Shown here in pieces: positions 33,826 through 44,945 of a DNA stretch of 64,000 bases (the first letter of the stretch is position 1; each line of letters begins with the position of its first letter). Source of the stretch: Cristatella mucedo. Lineage: Eukaryota; Bryozoa; Phylactolaemata; Cristatellidae. A program made the position numbers and the translations under genes. The stretch spans positions 1,818,501 to 1,882,500 of the forward strand of contig WPIO01000018.1 of the NCBI GenBank assembly GCA_009760855.2, given 5' to 3'. Below the pieces are notes generated by a model. The model ran no database searches and was not told where the DNA came from. It was given only the letters and a program-made list of their open reading frames with translations.

Positions 33826-34048
33826 GATGTGCTTATGCGTGCTGACACTGTGCATGCTGCCACTAACCACATTTGCATGCTGACCCTGTGCATGTCACCC
33901 CTGACCATATTATTCATTTCGTTTGTTTTTCAAGCATGATTTTACTTACCATTCAATTGCATTTCACTTTACAGCAAATGTAAAGCGCCTAGAGAGAGAT
34001 TAAGTTCTCTGAGGGCGCTTTATCAAGTGAATTATTATTATTATTATG
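33826..34048 (+). mobile_element. Well-preserved LINE 3' end
   Basis: ATGTGCTTATGCGTGCTGAC leads through the full 3' untranslated part to the hairpin AAAGCGCC...GGCGCTTT (33984-34021). TATCAAGTGAATT and ATT repeats follow. Stem complementarity is perfect over 8 bp, with a second inner stem AGAGA/TCTCT. It is 5'-truncated close to the tail. Confidence 0.85.
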
Positions 34049-35046
34049 ATAACCTTAACACGAGTGGGTTTCTGGTGGCAGCCTTATGAAGTATGCCTGG
34101 GAGTTCTACAGCGACAGCTAACTCATGAAGCCGAGCAGAAACAGGCAACTACCATGCCACATTACAACCTGACTGAGCAAGAGGCTAAAAAAAGCAATGG
34201 TGGGGTATCAGAGGGTCCCTGCAGTGAGACCAGCTGGGCAATTTAGGATAGCAGTCAATGCCTTGGTCACACAGCAATTTGAAGTCCATGGGAGAATGAA
34301 AATAATATCGGTGGTTACATGTCTAGTGCACTAACTGAAGCTGAACTTGCCACTGACATCAGAAAAGGGTTAAGCAATACTAGCTTAATACAAGCATTGA
34401 AGCCTCTCAAGAAAAGTTGCTCTTTATAGCCTAATGAGTTCTTTCTAATCTAGTCGTTGGTTGGCAAGCTGAGAGTAGTAGTAGCTGATCTTTGTGGAGA
34501 CTTTGGTGAAGGACTCCTGGATACTATCCAGCAAGCCATGAGACTTTGATTGATCATTTCAGCTGCCTTTGAGCTAATTGCATTGTCAATAGGTGGATTC
34601 GAAAACACAAAACAGGATCCCTACGAGTAAAAGTAGCTGCCGGGCACATGCATTTCGGCACGGCATTCACCATCGCGAGTGCTCATGCCCCCATGCTTGG
34701 GGAGGATGAGGCGCACTTGAATCTTGGCACCCACAGGGCTTTGCCTATCCCTGGGCGGTCGAGACTGTTGTCTCCCTCCTCACCCGGGATATAGCTCTGG
34801 TCAAGCACTCTTCTGGCCACCTAGCAGAAGCTGGATGCCCTGCTTACAGCACATTCCTTGTGCCCAGATTCGAATACCTGGGGCGTGCAAAGTGGCTCCA
34901 AAAGAAGTTCCCAAACGGCTGCCAAAACATGTGCTCCACTGGACCAATGTACTGGTAGGTACAGGTATGCCATGTATGCTTGTATCTGCTACTAATACTC
35001 CACAAAGCCACAAAAACAAAGTACTTTGCTACAGAGTTTTCCATAC
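34049..35046. other. Open frames on both strands, strand uncertain
   Basis: The plus strand is open for 153 codons (34724-35185). The minus strand offers a possible 74-base exon (34878-34951, CCTACCAG acceptor, CAG|GTATTC donor) reading YIGPVEHMFWQPFGNFFWSH in one frame. Neither reading is decisive. Confidence 0.2.
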
Positions 35047-35107
35047 CTCGTTAAAAGCCTATATTCGAATTTCGGTGCAGGTACGGTTGCCAACCGACTT
35101 AATCTCA
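35047..35107 (-). CDS. Candidate short exon
   Basis: Acceptor TCTCGCTTTATTGTTGTTTAG ends at 35108; donor GAG|GTATGG starts at 35046. Entering in phase 1, the frame reads RLSRLATVPAPKFEYRLLT, preceded by an ATG built across the junction from the A of the exon at 36118 and the TG here. Exit phase is 2. The acceptor is strong and the phase fits. The exon is short and its sequence is not recognised. Confidence 0.25.
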
Positions 35108-36117
35108 CTAAACAACAATAAAGCGAGAACGATGGCAGTCGAGAAAGGGTGTGGAATGGAAGATGCTTTGCAGGACTGTTGGTAAGGATGTGCCCTAGTC
35201 GCCAGCAGGAGAGAAGATAAAGCACGAGTATTGTGCTAGTAAGCTGCAAAGTATAAGACCCGAGGACGAAAAGCTTCGGTTGTCAACGGTATTACTCAAA
35301 AGAGTGCTCCAGATAAGGTATTCTCCAAAGTAATCTTGGACCCACAGAAGCTGAGGCTAATGCATAGTGTCTTCTGAGAATGAAGAATCCAATCCATTGC
35401 AGGTGTTGAAGGTCAGAGTAAGAATTCTGCTGTATTTAAGTTAAAAAGTTTGGAGCAACCGCAGGTCTGTACCATCTTCAGGGAACGAGATACCCTTCAA
35501 TGTAGCAACCCACCTAGCATCCACATTTATGCCCCAAGCTTAAGAGATTCAATGGCAGTATTCAGTAGCTCGGTACTTAATCTGGACAGAACCAGGTAGA
35601 TAGCAACATATTTAGCAAGCCACCTAAGTAACTAGTGCTCCCGTGCTTAATCCTGGACAGAGATTGAACTGTTGACTCGCTGTGGATGTGATATCAATCA
35701 CAAATTTAAACCGTCAAGCAATCCTCAAAGGGGCCTTAATATAGGGGCACTCAAATGATGGCAGCACTATGGATCACTTAACAACAATAACAATAGTATT
35801 AATATCACACTTGATAAAGCGTCTTCAATTGCAGAACAAAGTCACTTACTGGGGTCATATATATACAGTTGCACAGCTATGATTTCCTAAAATGGCTAAG
35901 AGTGAACTTCCAATTTACCAACACATCAGTCCGAAATACCACACGAGTCCCGGGCCCAAAAAGAGACGAGTGCCAGATGTTGAAAGTAATATGGCGATTT
36001 CGAGCAAGACCTTGTATATGCGGCCAGGTTGTGGCACATGAGAGGACTACAGGGTCCATCAACTGAGACAACGCCAATGAAGCAGAACAAAGGAAAACAT
36101 AAATTGGGAGAACTTAC
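35108..36117. other. Presumed intron
   Basis: About 1.0 kb between the two candidate exons. It contains a decayed LINE tail (35780-35860) and no other recognised feature. Confidence 0.2.
35780..35860 (-). mobile_element. Decayed LINE tail
   Basis: AATAACAATAGTATTAATAT, then CACTTGATAAAGCGTCTTCA, resembles the (AAT)n plus CACTTGATAAAGC start of other minus-strand LINE ends. The hairpin is eroded. Confidence 0.4.
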
Positions 36118-36315
36118 TCATTGCATAGTCCACAACTTGCTTTTGGATAAGAAGGAAGAGAGACTCCTCATTCATCGGTATCGGATGAGAGCCATCGACA
36201 CGTAAACTCTGCAAAACCATCGAACACGCATCAACAAGCTTCGAGCCACGGACGGTCGGTGGAGTGAGTTGCCACATCGCAAACAGCACTTCCCTCTGGT
36301 GCCCATTTGACGACT
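36118..36315 (-). CDS. Best single exon candidate: unknown conserved-looking protein
   Basis: The minus strand is open from just after a TGA at about 36317 to a perfect donor (ATGA|GTAAGT, intron from 36117). It reads SSNGHQREVLFAMWQLTPPT, then VRGSKLVDACSMVLQSLRVD and GSHPIPMNEESLFLLIQKQV, ending VVDYAM. Amphipathic, helix-rich, mixed composition is typical of a folded domain. There is no low-complexity bias to explain the opening. Either CTAG at 36316 is the acceptor, or translation starts at the internal Met of MWQLTPP in a first exon. E-box and CRE-like motifs 10-140 bp upstream favour the second reading. I do not recognise the family. Confidence 0.45.
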
Positions 36316-36319
36316 CTAG

Positions 36320-36452
36320 TCACGTGCTATCAGCTTACCCTTCCCTGAGTGGTGCGGGAGACAATTTGGGGTGGGCTGGCATTCCCGTGCCTTAGCCGAT
36401 GCTACCATTCGAGAGCTTCGGTCACGTGACTGGGCGATCTGATCTGACGTCG
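36320..36452. promoter_or_regulatory. E-box/CRE cluster, possible promoter
   Basis: CACGTG at 36321-36326, the palindrome GTCACGTGAC at 36421-36430 and TGACGTC at 36445-36451 lie in GC-richer sequence. They sit immediately upstream of the minus-strand exon at 36118-36315. These are consensus bHLH and CREB-type sites. No TATA element is evident. Function is inferred from position only. Confidence 0.35.
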
Positions 36453-37384
36453 AGGAGATGCCCGATAGCCCCACAAGAGTGCCTGCCAGAAAGTTCTGGG
36501 AGGAAGGAGACTTGATCAGATAAGCAAGAATAGCTTAGCCATGCAGAAACCTTGAGCCTTTTCTATGAACAGCTTATGCGCTCCAAGGACTCAAGGGGTA
36601 CATCTCAACGAGACACTGTGCGGGATCCAGCGGGAAGCTACCGGCAGCTGTTGTTTAGTTGGCACTTCACGGCTCTGCCGGTCGCCCAGCAACCAGCAAA
36701 CCATCCACTACCAAACTAATGCTCACAGCCCACTTATACTACGAACACTGTACCCTTGCAAACATTACTGAGCGAAGTGACCTTTCTGACGCGCCTTAAT
36801 CGACTCAGTCGTGGCTGTAGACTGGTGGTGATGTCGGTCAAAATCTCCGCTTGGACAGTGTAACACCGAACAATCGGCTGACCGTGGTCAAGAACTGGGT
36901 ACTTGTATATGCACTAATTTTGATTGCCTTGCACTCCAGCATATAAATATTAACTCCTGGACTTCTAACAACTGCTAAAAGCAGCTACCTAGTGAGGCGG
37001 CCAAAGTTCTGCTATCAGCGTAACGAATGAGAGCTATTGTAACAATAACAATGCCCCTCAAGGCGACACAGTTCGCATGAACTTTGACAGCCTAAGCTTT
37101 CTACATTCTTTTGATCAAACAAGTAGCCAATAGCTTCGACAATGAGGTCGTTTTCTGGTAGGTTAGCCCATGGGTCAAGTACTCTTCCTTCGTGTTCCAG
37201 ATCGCTCTTTCGACGGCAGGCAGTACGTCATTGACTTCTGCAGGCAGGATAATAGCTGGCAAGGCTCTTTTGCCACTATATAATGAAGGTGTTGAGTCAG
37301 CAACCCAATATATAATTTGACTAATTCAAAACTGTATCAGTGGCGGCTGATCGGGGGTAATCCACAGCTGTTCAGCAAGATTTC
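36453..37384. other. Unassigned sequence
   Basis: Short plus-strand frame at 36565-36771; nothing recognised. Confidence 0.25.
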
Positions 37385-37625
37385 TACTGCCCCACCAGGC
37401 TAAGCACCGTACTACACGCTTTTTGGAATCTAACTGTTTACCTATACCTCAAACAAACCTCTAATCTTTTGGAGACCATGTCTTTAGTTTGTATGCTCTC
37501 AAAGCCTGGAACTCACTCCCGAATTCCGTCACGACATCCCCTGAATTGACCAAATATAAAAAGAAATAAAAAACGCATCTATTGAGGACAGCATTTAGAG
37601 GGGTCCCTGTGATTCGTCCTTTATG
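37385..37625 (+). mobile_element. LINE 3' fragment lacking the tail (first of two)
   Basis: CCGTACTACACGCTTTTTGG, TTTGGAGACCATGTC, AGCCTGGAACTCACTCCC and GTCCCTGTGATTCGTCC match the C-terminus and early 3' untranslated part of the family. It stops abruptly where the next copy begins, without hairpin or ATT tail. Confidence 0.75.
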
Positions 37626-38003
37626 CAGGTCTGCCAATTGAGTCATCGCTCCCACAGCCTGGAACTCCCTCCCGACCTGCATCAGAACATCCCCTGACCT
37701 GACCACATTTAAAAGAAACTTAAAAACATACCTATTTAGGACAGCATTTAGTGGGTCCTTGTGATTCGTCCTCGATGTGCTTATGCGTGCTGACACTGTT
37801 CATGCTGCCACTAACCACATTTGCATGCTGACCCAGTGCATGTAACCCCTAACCATGTTATTCATTTTGTTTGTTTTTCAAGCATGATTTTACTTACTAT
37901 TCTATTGCGTATCACTTTGCAGCAAATGTAAAGCGCCTAGAAAGAGATTAAGTTCTCTGAGGGCGCTTTATCAAGTGCAATATTATTATTATTATTATTA
38001 TCG
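37626..38003 (+). mobile_element. LINE 3' end with tail (second of two)
   Basis: It restarts at CATCGCTCCCACAGCCTGGA, a segment already present in the preceding fragment. It runs to the hairpin (AAAGCGCC...GGGCGCTTT, about 37930-37968) and (ATT)n (37982-38001). The arrangement is head-to-tail. Confidence 0.85.
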
Positions 38004-38129
38004 CTACTAATCGTGCATATCGGTATCTTGTAAAGGCATCCAACCGACCTTCCTTTAATGCTGCCTGAGTCATGCTTGAGCCACCAAATTCCGGTGGGTG
38101 CATTGATTGCATGAATGAATTTGTATACT

Positions 38130-38288
38130 CATATAATTCATTTTTATAGTGCCCCAAGAGAACTTAATCTATATTCAGGTGCTCACACATGTCTCTGGGC
38201 ACGAGCCCACGACCTCAGCCAGACCTTGGTCGGAGCGAGCACCATAACCACTGGACCAAATCAGCTCGGCTAAATCAAATGAATTATA
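38130..38288 (-). mobile_element. Complete SINE-A with inverted ends and target-site duplication
   Basis: On the minus strand: CCGAGCTGATTTGGTCCAGTGG and TTATGG (A box) in two adjoining pieces, CCAAGGTCTGGCTGAGG, GTGGGCTCGTGCCC (B-box position) and ACATGTGTGAGCACC. The hairpin word TAGATTAAGTTCTCTTGG and ATAAAAATGAATTATAT follow. On the plus strand ATATAATTCATTT (38131-38143) and AAATGAATTATAT (38277-38289) are perfect inverted repeats at the two ends. TTGTATACT occurs on both sides (38121-38129, 38289-38297) as a likely target-site duplication. It is the most complete SINE-A here. Confidence 0.8.
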
Positions 38289-38394
38289 TTGTATACTTAC
38301 AATTGCACATTGTGGGCCAAGTGAAACATATAGCGCGATGTGGTCGTACAGCCGTGGTGGTCAGTAGCAGCCAGCCAGCATTCTTGGTGAACCG

Positions 38395-38455
38395 TGAATG
38401 GTCGAATACACTAAGCGAACCAAATCTACATCTGAATGGTTAACAATTCACTGAA
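38395..38455 (-). mobile_element. SINE-A tail remnant
   Basis: ACTAAGCGAACCAAATCTAC and ATCTGAATGG resemble CTAAGAGAACTTAATCTCTATTCAGG on the minus strand. Heavily decayed. Confidence 0.3.
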
Positions 38456-39300
38456 AATAAGCAATAACCAAAAATTAAGGACAAGCATGGCATCTTGATT
38501 AAACAATGGACCAAATCACACGCACAAAGACACCCAGAACTGCAACGAATCGCGTGCAAGTAAGCTTACAAAGCACTCAAGAAAAAATACATGTTCATTG
38601 GTTTCCCTGTGGTTAAGGTAAGCAAAAACAGATGGATCTCGAGCTGAGTATAACTAACATCCTGCCTTCTTGTTTTCTATTAGTTTCAGAAAGAGGCACA
38701 TGCATACATGCCAAGGCATTTCGTTCTGATGACCAACGGTCTCTTTGTAGAATTGCGTAATAATGATATCGCATCAATAAAAACATGCCGTTGAAAGACT
38801 CCATAGGCAAAACTTTGTCTCACTTTGAGCCCTTCAAACCGGCTGGAAAATGAGCTTAAATCGATAAGTGATGCAATTTAACTTTTCCGGGAGCAGTAAA
38901 AACCTAGATCATGATTCACATGTACAAAGCAAATGCTGGAGAAAACGTGTTTTTAAAGGGTCCCAGTGAATTCTATTGAATCAAGGGTTGCCATGGTGTC
39001 AATTATTAGAGTATTAGACAGCAAGCTAATGATGGCGTGTTTTCTTAAGTTATTGAAGCTGGCTGGACAAAAATGAACGCCCACAATGAGGGAAGCGAGT
39101 AATCTAGGACTTAGCTAAAGGCAACATGCAAAAATACTGCTCCTCATGATCAGGCATTTTTTTAGCATCCTCGTGGACAGAATCACCAAGCCACATTACC
39201 TGTGATGGGGGAAGCAATTCAAATAATTAGTGATAGCATGAACAGTGGCAGTACCTATGAGCATGCAAACAATAATTATTATATCCCTCTATTTCTGGGG
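38456..39300. other. Unassigned sequence left of the repeat domain
   Basis: ATGAACAGTGGCAGTACCTA near 39235 is weakly like a LINE 3' segment. No clear feature. Confidence 0.25.
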
Positions 39301-40684
39301 AATTTTTGGAAGAGAATATTTTGGCTATCAATTTGAGTACACGACAAAGTAAAGAACCTGGTTCAAATTACTTCACCCTCCAACTAATTAAGCAGCAACG
39401 TTCGGTTATGGGAATCAGGTCGAATCTGTATTCATTTTGAATGCCCAGCGTTTTTTAACACTAGTTACAGCTAAACTATAGTATTGGACATGATAAACCT
39501 GAAGTCAAACTTGACTAAAGGCCAAGTTTTGAGGAGCTTGCAAACCTAACGAGATAGCAACCACTAAGGAATACCTAATCAGACTGACATTAAATTTAAA
39601 AATCCTCCTTATCAGAGCAATACAGACGCAGCTACAGCCTTCTAACAAGCTTGTATTGCTAGCATCCATGCAAGTAGTGGAAGAATCATTTGAATGCGTT
39701 CAGGATACTCCCTGGCTGTTATGCTATCACCAAGCTTGAACAGGCTTACCCAAGCATTCCTAAGGCTGAACGAACACGTAAGTTCAGTTAATCGGGCTAG
39801 TCTAATAAACTAGCCATGTAAAAAACTGTATTCATAATCTATCAAAAAAAACGAAAACTTATGCAGAGTACCCAATAAAATTAGGCTGGAAATGTGTACT
39901 TTTTTCAAAACTGAAGACCCATGTTCTGATTTCATGGGCCGGCAGCTTGTTCAATGGCTACAAAATTAAAAGGCTCCCTTATTTGCAGTCAAGCCATTGG
40001 CTCACAATTTTTGAAACAGAAAATATTTTGATTTTACAATCGACTGCACCCACTGAGTGTAAAGAACATGGTTAAACTCATCAGACCTAGTTGTTGAGGC
40101 AAAAGATTCCAGTAAAATCGGGCTGCTTTGTTACTGGCTCAGGCTAACCTACTGCTTCATAATTTTATTCGTAATTGTCATAATACTTGATACATTTTGG
40201 TTCATTTATAATGCATGTTCTGGATCTATTGGAATAAATCGAAAGGTCAACCTGACTTAGAACGTGGCCAAATGTCTGCCAATAAACCAGAGAATAGGCC
40301 AATTCTTGTAGTTCATACCTAAGATTGCCGAAATAGTATCCAAAACTTTCGTCGATAAAAATACCTCAACCGGGTTGAACTGTTATTATAAGGTTGCAAG
40401 CAGTCGCTGTGCATGCAAGCATGTCTTACCTCACACTCACACCAAAACCAACCTTTTGCAGAGCCCATGTCCACCTAAAACGGATCACCATGAGGGCTGC
40501 CGTCGACGAACGAAAAAAACAACTGACCATGCAAACAGGACGAGCTTGCCAATACCGAGATGGAAGCTTAGCTAATTTCATTATCTGGATAAACATAGCT
40601 AAGTATCTGCAATGAAAATCCGGCTTAAGTTTTTCTAGTGTTGTCTAATTTTCCGAATGTCTCTCTTAAAATGTGATCGGTCTG

Positions 40685-40690
<6 letters not shown>

Positions 40691-40777
<87 letters not shown>
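40691..40777. repeat. (CT)n microsatellite
   Basis: Nearly pure CT for about 87 bp with one TTT interruption near 40766. Lies within the older array relatives. Confidence 0.97.
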
Positions 40778-40778
<1 letters not shown>

Positions 40779-40976
40779 TGTCTCAACCTAAAAGATCATT
40801 TTCAGTTTTCAGGTGCTCTATTCCTTGGAATATTCTCGAACAAGAATATTGTCTCTATCACATTAATTGCACCCACAAAGTGCATAGAACCTGACACAAA
40901 TTAGATAACCCTCCAACTAGTTGTGCCGCGAAATTGCATTACTAGAAACAGGTCGAATTTGTATTCATTCTGACTG

Positions 40977-41115
40977 CCTAGCGGTTAAGGTGCTCGACCC
41001 GACCAACGTCTGACAGAGGTCGTTGGCTCGAGCCCCGAGGCATATGTGAAGCGCCTGAATAGAGATTAAGTTCTCTTAGTGAGCTATATAAATGAATTAT
41101 ATTTTTTTATTATTT
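40977..41115 (+). mobile_element. SINE-A inside an old array unit
   Basis: TAGCGGTTAAGGTGCTCGAC (A box), GGTCGTTGGCTCGAGCCCC (B box, T-arm-like stem) and GGCATATGTGAAGCGCCTG give the head and body. AGAGATTAAGTTCTCTTAG and AAATGAATTATATTTTTTT close the element. The neighbouring array copies near 39450 and 43750 lack it at the equivalent place. Confidence 0.75.
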
Positions 41116-42714
41116 TAAACTGTTCTATTGAACAAGATCGACCTAAAGTCAAACCTGGCTAAAGGCCTGCTCAAATATTTATATGGTAAACCAACCTAAA
41201 GAGTTAGCCGAGACTAAACGATACCTAATAATGCAGGAATTCTATTAAAAATATCCTGCAGTCAAAGCAATGGGAAAGTAGCTAATACATTATACCAAGC
41301 TTGAATTGCTACTACCCCTGTAAGAGCTGGAAAACGGATATGCTCCCCTAACGCCCTACTTGCTATACCATCACCGACGAGAAACTGTCCAATGTAAGGG
41401 ATCCTAAGGCTGAACGAAGGCATAAGTTCCCTAGACAGGAAAAGCTTTCTCAGGTTGCCACCGCAAATAGGGCTTTATGACAATCGATAAAAAAACACAC
41501 AAATAACACCTTTAAGAATGCAGCTACATCATGTACTCTTGTCCGGACTTGACTCATTTTCACTACTTTATTTACCAGCAATTCATGTAAGGACTGAGTC
41601 ATGAAAAAACATCGCCTGTTTACTGGCCAACAATTCGTGAGAAATTCTCGAAGCAGAATACTTTAATTTCATAATCGCGTACACCTACGAATGGTAAATG
41701 ACTGGGATAAAAAATCTGAATAAGTTTGGGAGCAAAAAGATCGCGGTAGTAACAGGGTACATTTCTACCGGTTTAGCATGACCTGTTAGCCTTGAACTGA
41801 TGTTCAGGATCAACTGTAATAAAGCACAAAATCGACCTTGCTGCGAACATAGCCAACGCCGGCTTGAAAACAAAATAACAAGCCAACAGTGATAGCTTCT
41901 GGCACTGAACTAATACCCGAAGCAGGCAGATTTTAAGGAATAAGTCTATGTCAATAGAAAACAGTACAAATGAACTAAGCTGATATCACACAGTTGCAAG
42001 CAGAAGCAAAGCATGCAAGCATGTCGTACCTAGCTTGTACCTATGCTTAAACTGTCTTTGCAGAGTCTGTGCCGATCTTGAACTGATCACCACGAGGACT
42101 GCTGTGGTCCCATTAGAAAACAGGTTAAACTGACCTTGAAAACAGCATGAGCTAGCAGACGGCAAGAATATAATGCAGAGAACACTGCAACCTGAAAACA
42201 TATTGAAAAAGATTTAAATTGCAATTTAAATACCAACTTACTTTGTAAAATTTTTAACTTATAAAAAAGCAATTAATTTAAAACCATGCTGCTGGAGCTC
42301 AGGTCTGGACTTGAAGAGTCATTGTCAATCTTCAGACTCCATATTTCGGGGGAATTCTTGATGGAAAATATTTTTGCTTTCATATCGATTGCACCCACGA
42401 AGCGTAGGGTGCCCGGCTATAGCCACCTTAACTTTCTACTAGTTGAGCAGCAAAACTGCTTTACAGGCATCTGGTGAAATTGCTATATTTATTCTTACTA
42501 CCATGTGCAGATAGCTACAGCTGACAAACGGGTTCAACTGACCTGACAAGCAGGAAAGCATAGCCTCCATTAATAATGATGTGATACAGTGAATTTGTTT
42601 TTCCTAACTGCCTGACCATCTGATAAGCAGTCATGAAAATGTCTAAGGTTGTTCGATCGTAGCAGCTAGGATATCGAAATCACAAAAACACCAGGAAAGC
42701 TTTAATCTTGAAGT

Positions 42715-44945
42715 CTACTTTTGACTCTAGCATAACGAAAGCCGTAGGAGCCGGCTGGCTCCACTCCAGCATGCCGAGCCAGCTCGACAACCAAATGGAC
42801 AGGCACAGAGACGAAGGCAGTAGGGCAAAGCCGGCTGCATCGTCAGTTTATGATGGCACTGGAGGTGCACCGAGGCTGCCTAGGCAGCCTGCTGTCCCAG
42901 AACTCAATCACCTCGGTCGCATCTACTATTGTCAAACTAACGTGCCAATGCTGGTTGCTGTGCCCATAGTGAAGCCGATAGCTGTGAACAAAGTCATGTG
43001 ATAGCCAATCATAGCGATAGCCGATAGTTGCAAGCCCCACATGAGTACCAGAGTGAAATACAGCCCTCGAAATAGCATGGAAAGCTGAAGTCGGTGACAG
43101 TGCCAGCCTTTAGGTGGCAACATTGATCCAGCGGCCCAGACAAGTGAAATCCGATTTACAGCTGGCACTCCTGCAAAACAAGTTGATAATCCAAAATTTG
43201 AGAAAACCTGTCAAGGCATGCCTACGGCAACCACTAATTTCCGTTAGCCTGCTTCTGCTAGTTACTCATGGACCAGCCGACAGGGTAAACACTCATTATG
43301 CTCATGCTACCTCGTCCACACTCCATGATGACCCTACCGGCACCCATGCAACATCCAGCTCAACAGCCTTCTACCTTATTAGCAATGGTGCTCCCGGCAT
43401 ACAAAAACCAGGGTGTAAACCTTCGTCTCCAACTAAATGCCTCATGCTGTAGTCGGAACCAGTGTTTGCCACAATAATAGCTTCAGGCTAGATGTTGTAT
43501 CAGCTGCAGTCTAAGACAAGGTAATTACGCTCTTTGAAATGCATGCTTAATACGGTGTCTATGGGCGTACTTTAGGTGAAGAGGCAGTTTATTTCGGAAG
43601 AATTTTCACGGAAGAACCTGTTGTTTGCCTTCGTATAAGTTGAGCCCAAAAAGAGAGGGGTACCTGGCATTAGCTACCTTATATGTCTAAAAGTTAAGCA
43701 GCTAAAGTTTTTACTTGGCATCAGGTTAAATCGCCATTTATTCTGACTGCCCTGTTCAATAGAACACGTATGAGAGGTAATTTTGATATTTTACTAGGCA
43801 AACCTGAAGCTAAGCACGACTAAAGGCCATCTAAAATAATTAAAAGTAGTCCGACCTAAAAGTCATGCCATGACTACGAAATATCAAAAAAGGCTGAATT
43901 TCTATAAGTAAATTATCAATTCCAAATTAACAAAAACAATGCTACAACATCAAATCATCATTGTATTGCTGATACATATGCAAGATCTGAAAGAGAAAGA
44001 TTTTCAGCTAACACCCCGGTTTTTACACCATCAACAAATGAAAATAAGGCTATCCCAGCTGCAATACAGCTGTATGAAGACATATGTTTCACAAAACCGG
44101 CAACGTTTACAGAAAAGCCACGCAAAAGGTTTAGGTTAATTCCATGTAACCAAAACCTTCCTAAAATAAAAGTTCCTTTAATACACCTAGATTGCTTACT
44201 TGATAAAAAAAACTGAACGTGTTTATTATTCTTAGATTTACCAGAAGCTTATTCAAAGACGATCACATGAGAAAGCTTGACTAACTGACTTACCAATCCT
44301 GAGAAATTCCAGAAAGAGAATAATTTAGTTTTAAATTGACTGTAACCACACAGAGCAAACTACGTGTGTATACACATCTGATCTCGATAGGGAAGGAAAC
44401 ATTATGCTAGAACCATGCTGCATTGCTGCTTGTTCACGGTGACGTTTTGGTTTAGCTGCATGGTATCGATCAACAGTAGGAAAGCACAATGTAGCACGGA
44501 CTGTAGTCCTACATTAATGTTTGCCGGCGACCCAAAGAATGAGCCAACCGTCATAGCCTCCGACTCCGAACGCCTATGTAAAGTGGCCACAATTACATTA
44601 TGAGCCTTTAGTAGATAGAAAATACTGCTAATGGGGCCACGACTTATATTAAGGTTTCAATCAGCCCCTGGGTATGCAATAGTGCCATACATTACATGCC
44701 TGCAGGAGCAATTATTTGCAGACTCTCTGAAGATCGTCAACCGATCACCACAATGGCTACTGTTTTCAAGCTAAACTGATTCAACTGCTTAGAAACAAAG
44801 GACGCCTAAATTCTGCTACCCAGCGAACTTCTGTGTGACCCCACAAGTCCATGATATCAACAATTATAAGCAAGGCTACAGTAATTCCATTGTAGTAGCT
44901 ACGATATCGAAGTCACCTCAAAACCAGGTGACCTAAAATCGTGAA
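42715..44945. repeat. Left long array unit (about 2.23 kb)
   Basis: It starts like the 1.43-kb units (CTACTTTTGACTC for CTAATTTTGGCTC) and shares GTGCCAATGCTGGTTGCTG and GTCGGTGACAGTGCCAGCC. It then carries about 0.8 kb absent from the short units, including an open stretch at 43240-43380 that is paralleled at 54.4 kb. It rejoins the short-unit pattern near 44200 (AAGACGATCACATGAGAAAG). Substantially diverged from its neighbours. Confidence 0.7.

Larger units (their letters stand above)
39300..42700. repeat. Older, diverged relatives of the tandem-array units
   Basis: Landmark words recur at intervals of about 0.7-0.8 kb and 1.5-1.6 kb. GTAAAGAACCTGG/GTAAAGAACATGG/GCATAGAACCTG occur near 39350, 40060 and 40880. 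CAAGCAG...GCATGCAAGCATG occurs near 40400 and 42000. AACTAATTAAGCAG, AACTAGTTGTGCCG and CTAGTTGAGCAGC occur near 39385, 40915 and 42440. The same words reappear in the long units at 43.6 and 54.9 kb. Two alternating half-units appear to share an origin. Divergence is much greater than among the units right of 44.9 kb. Confidence 0.6.

Noticed and set aside
40977-41050. A genuine tRNA gene
   Set aside because: A and B boxes are present, but acceptor-stem pairing is absent and the SINE-A body follows directly. The head recurs in the other SINE-A copies.
42932-43168. Hydrophobic, membrane-like minus-strand frame
   Set aside because: It overlaps the left long array unit and is not preserved in the other units.
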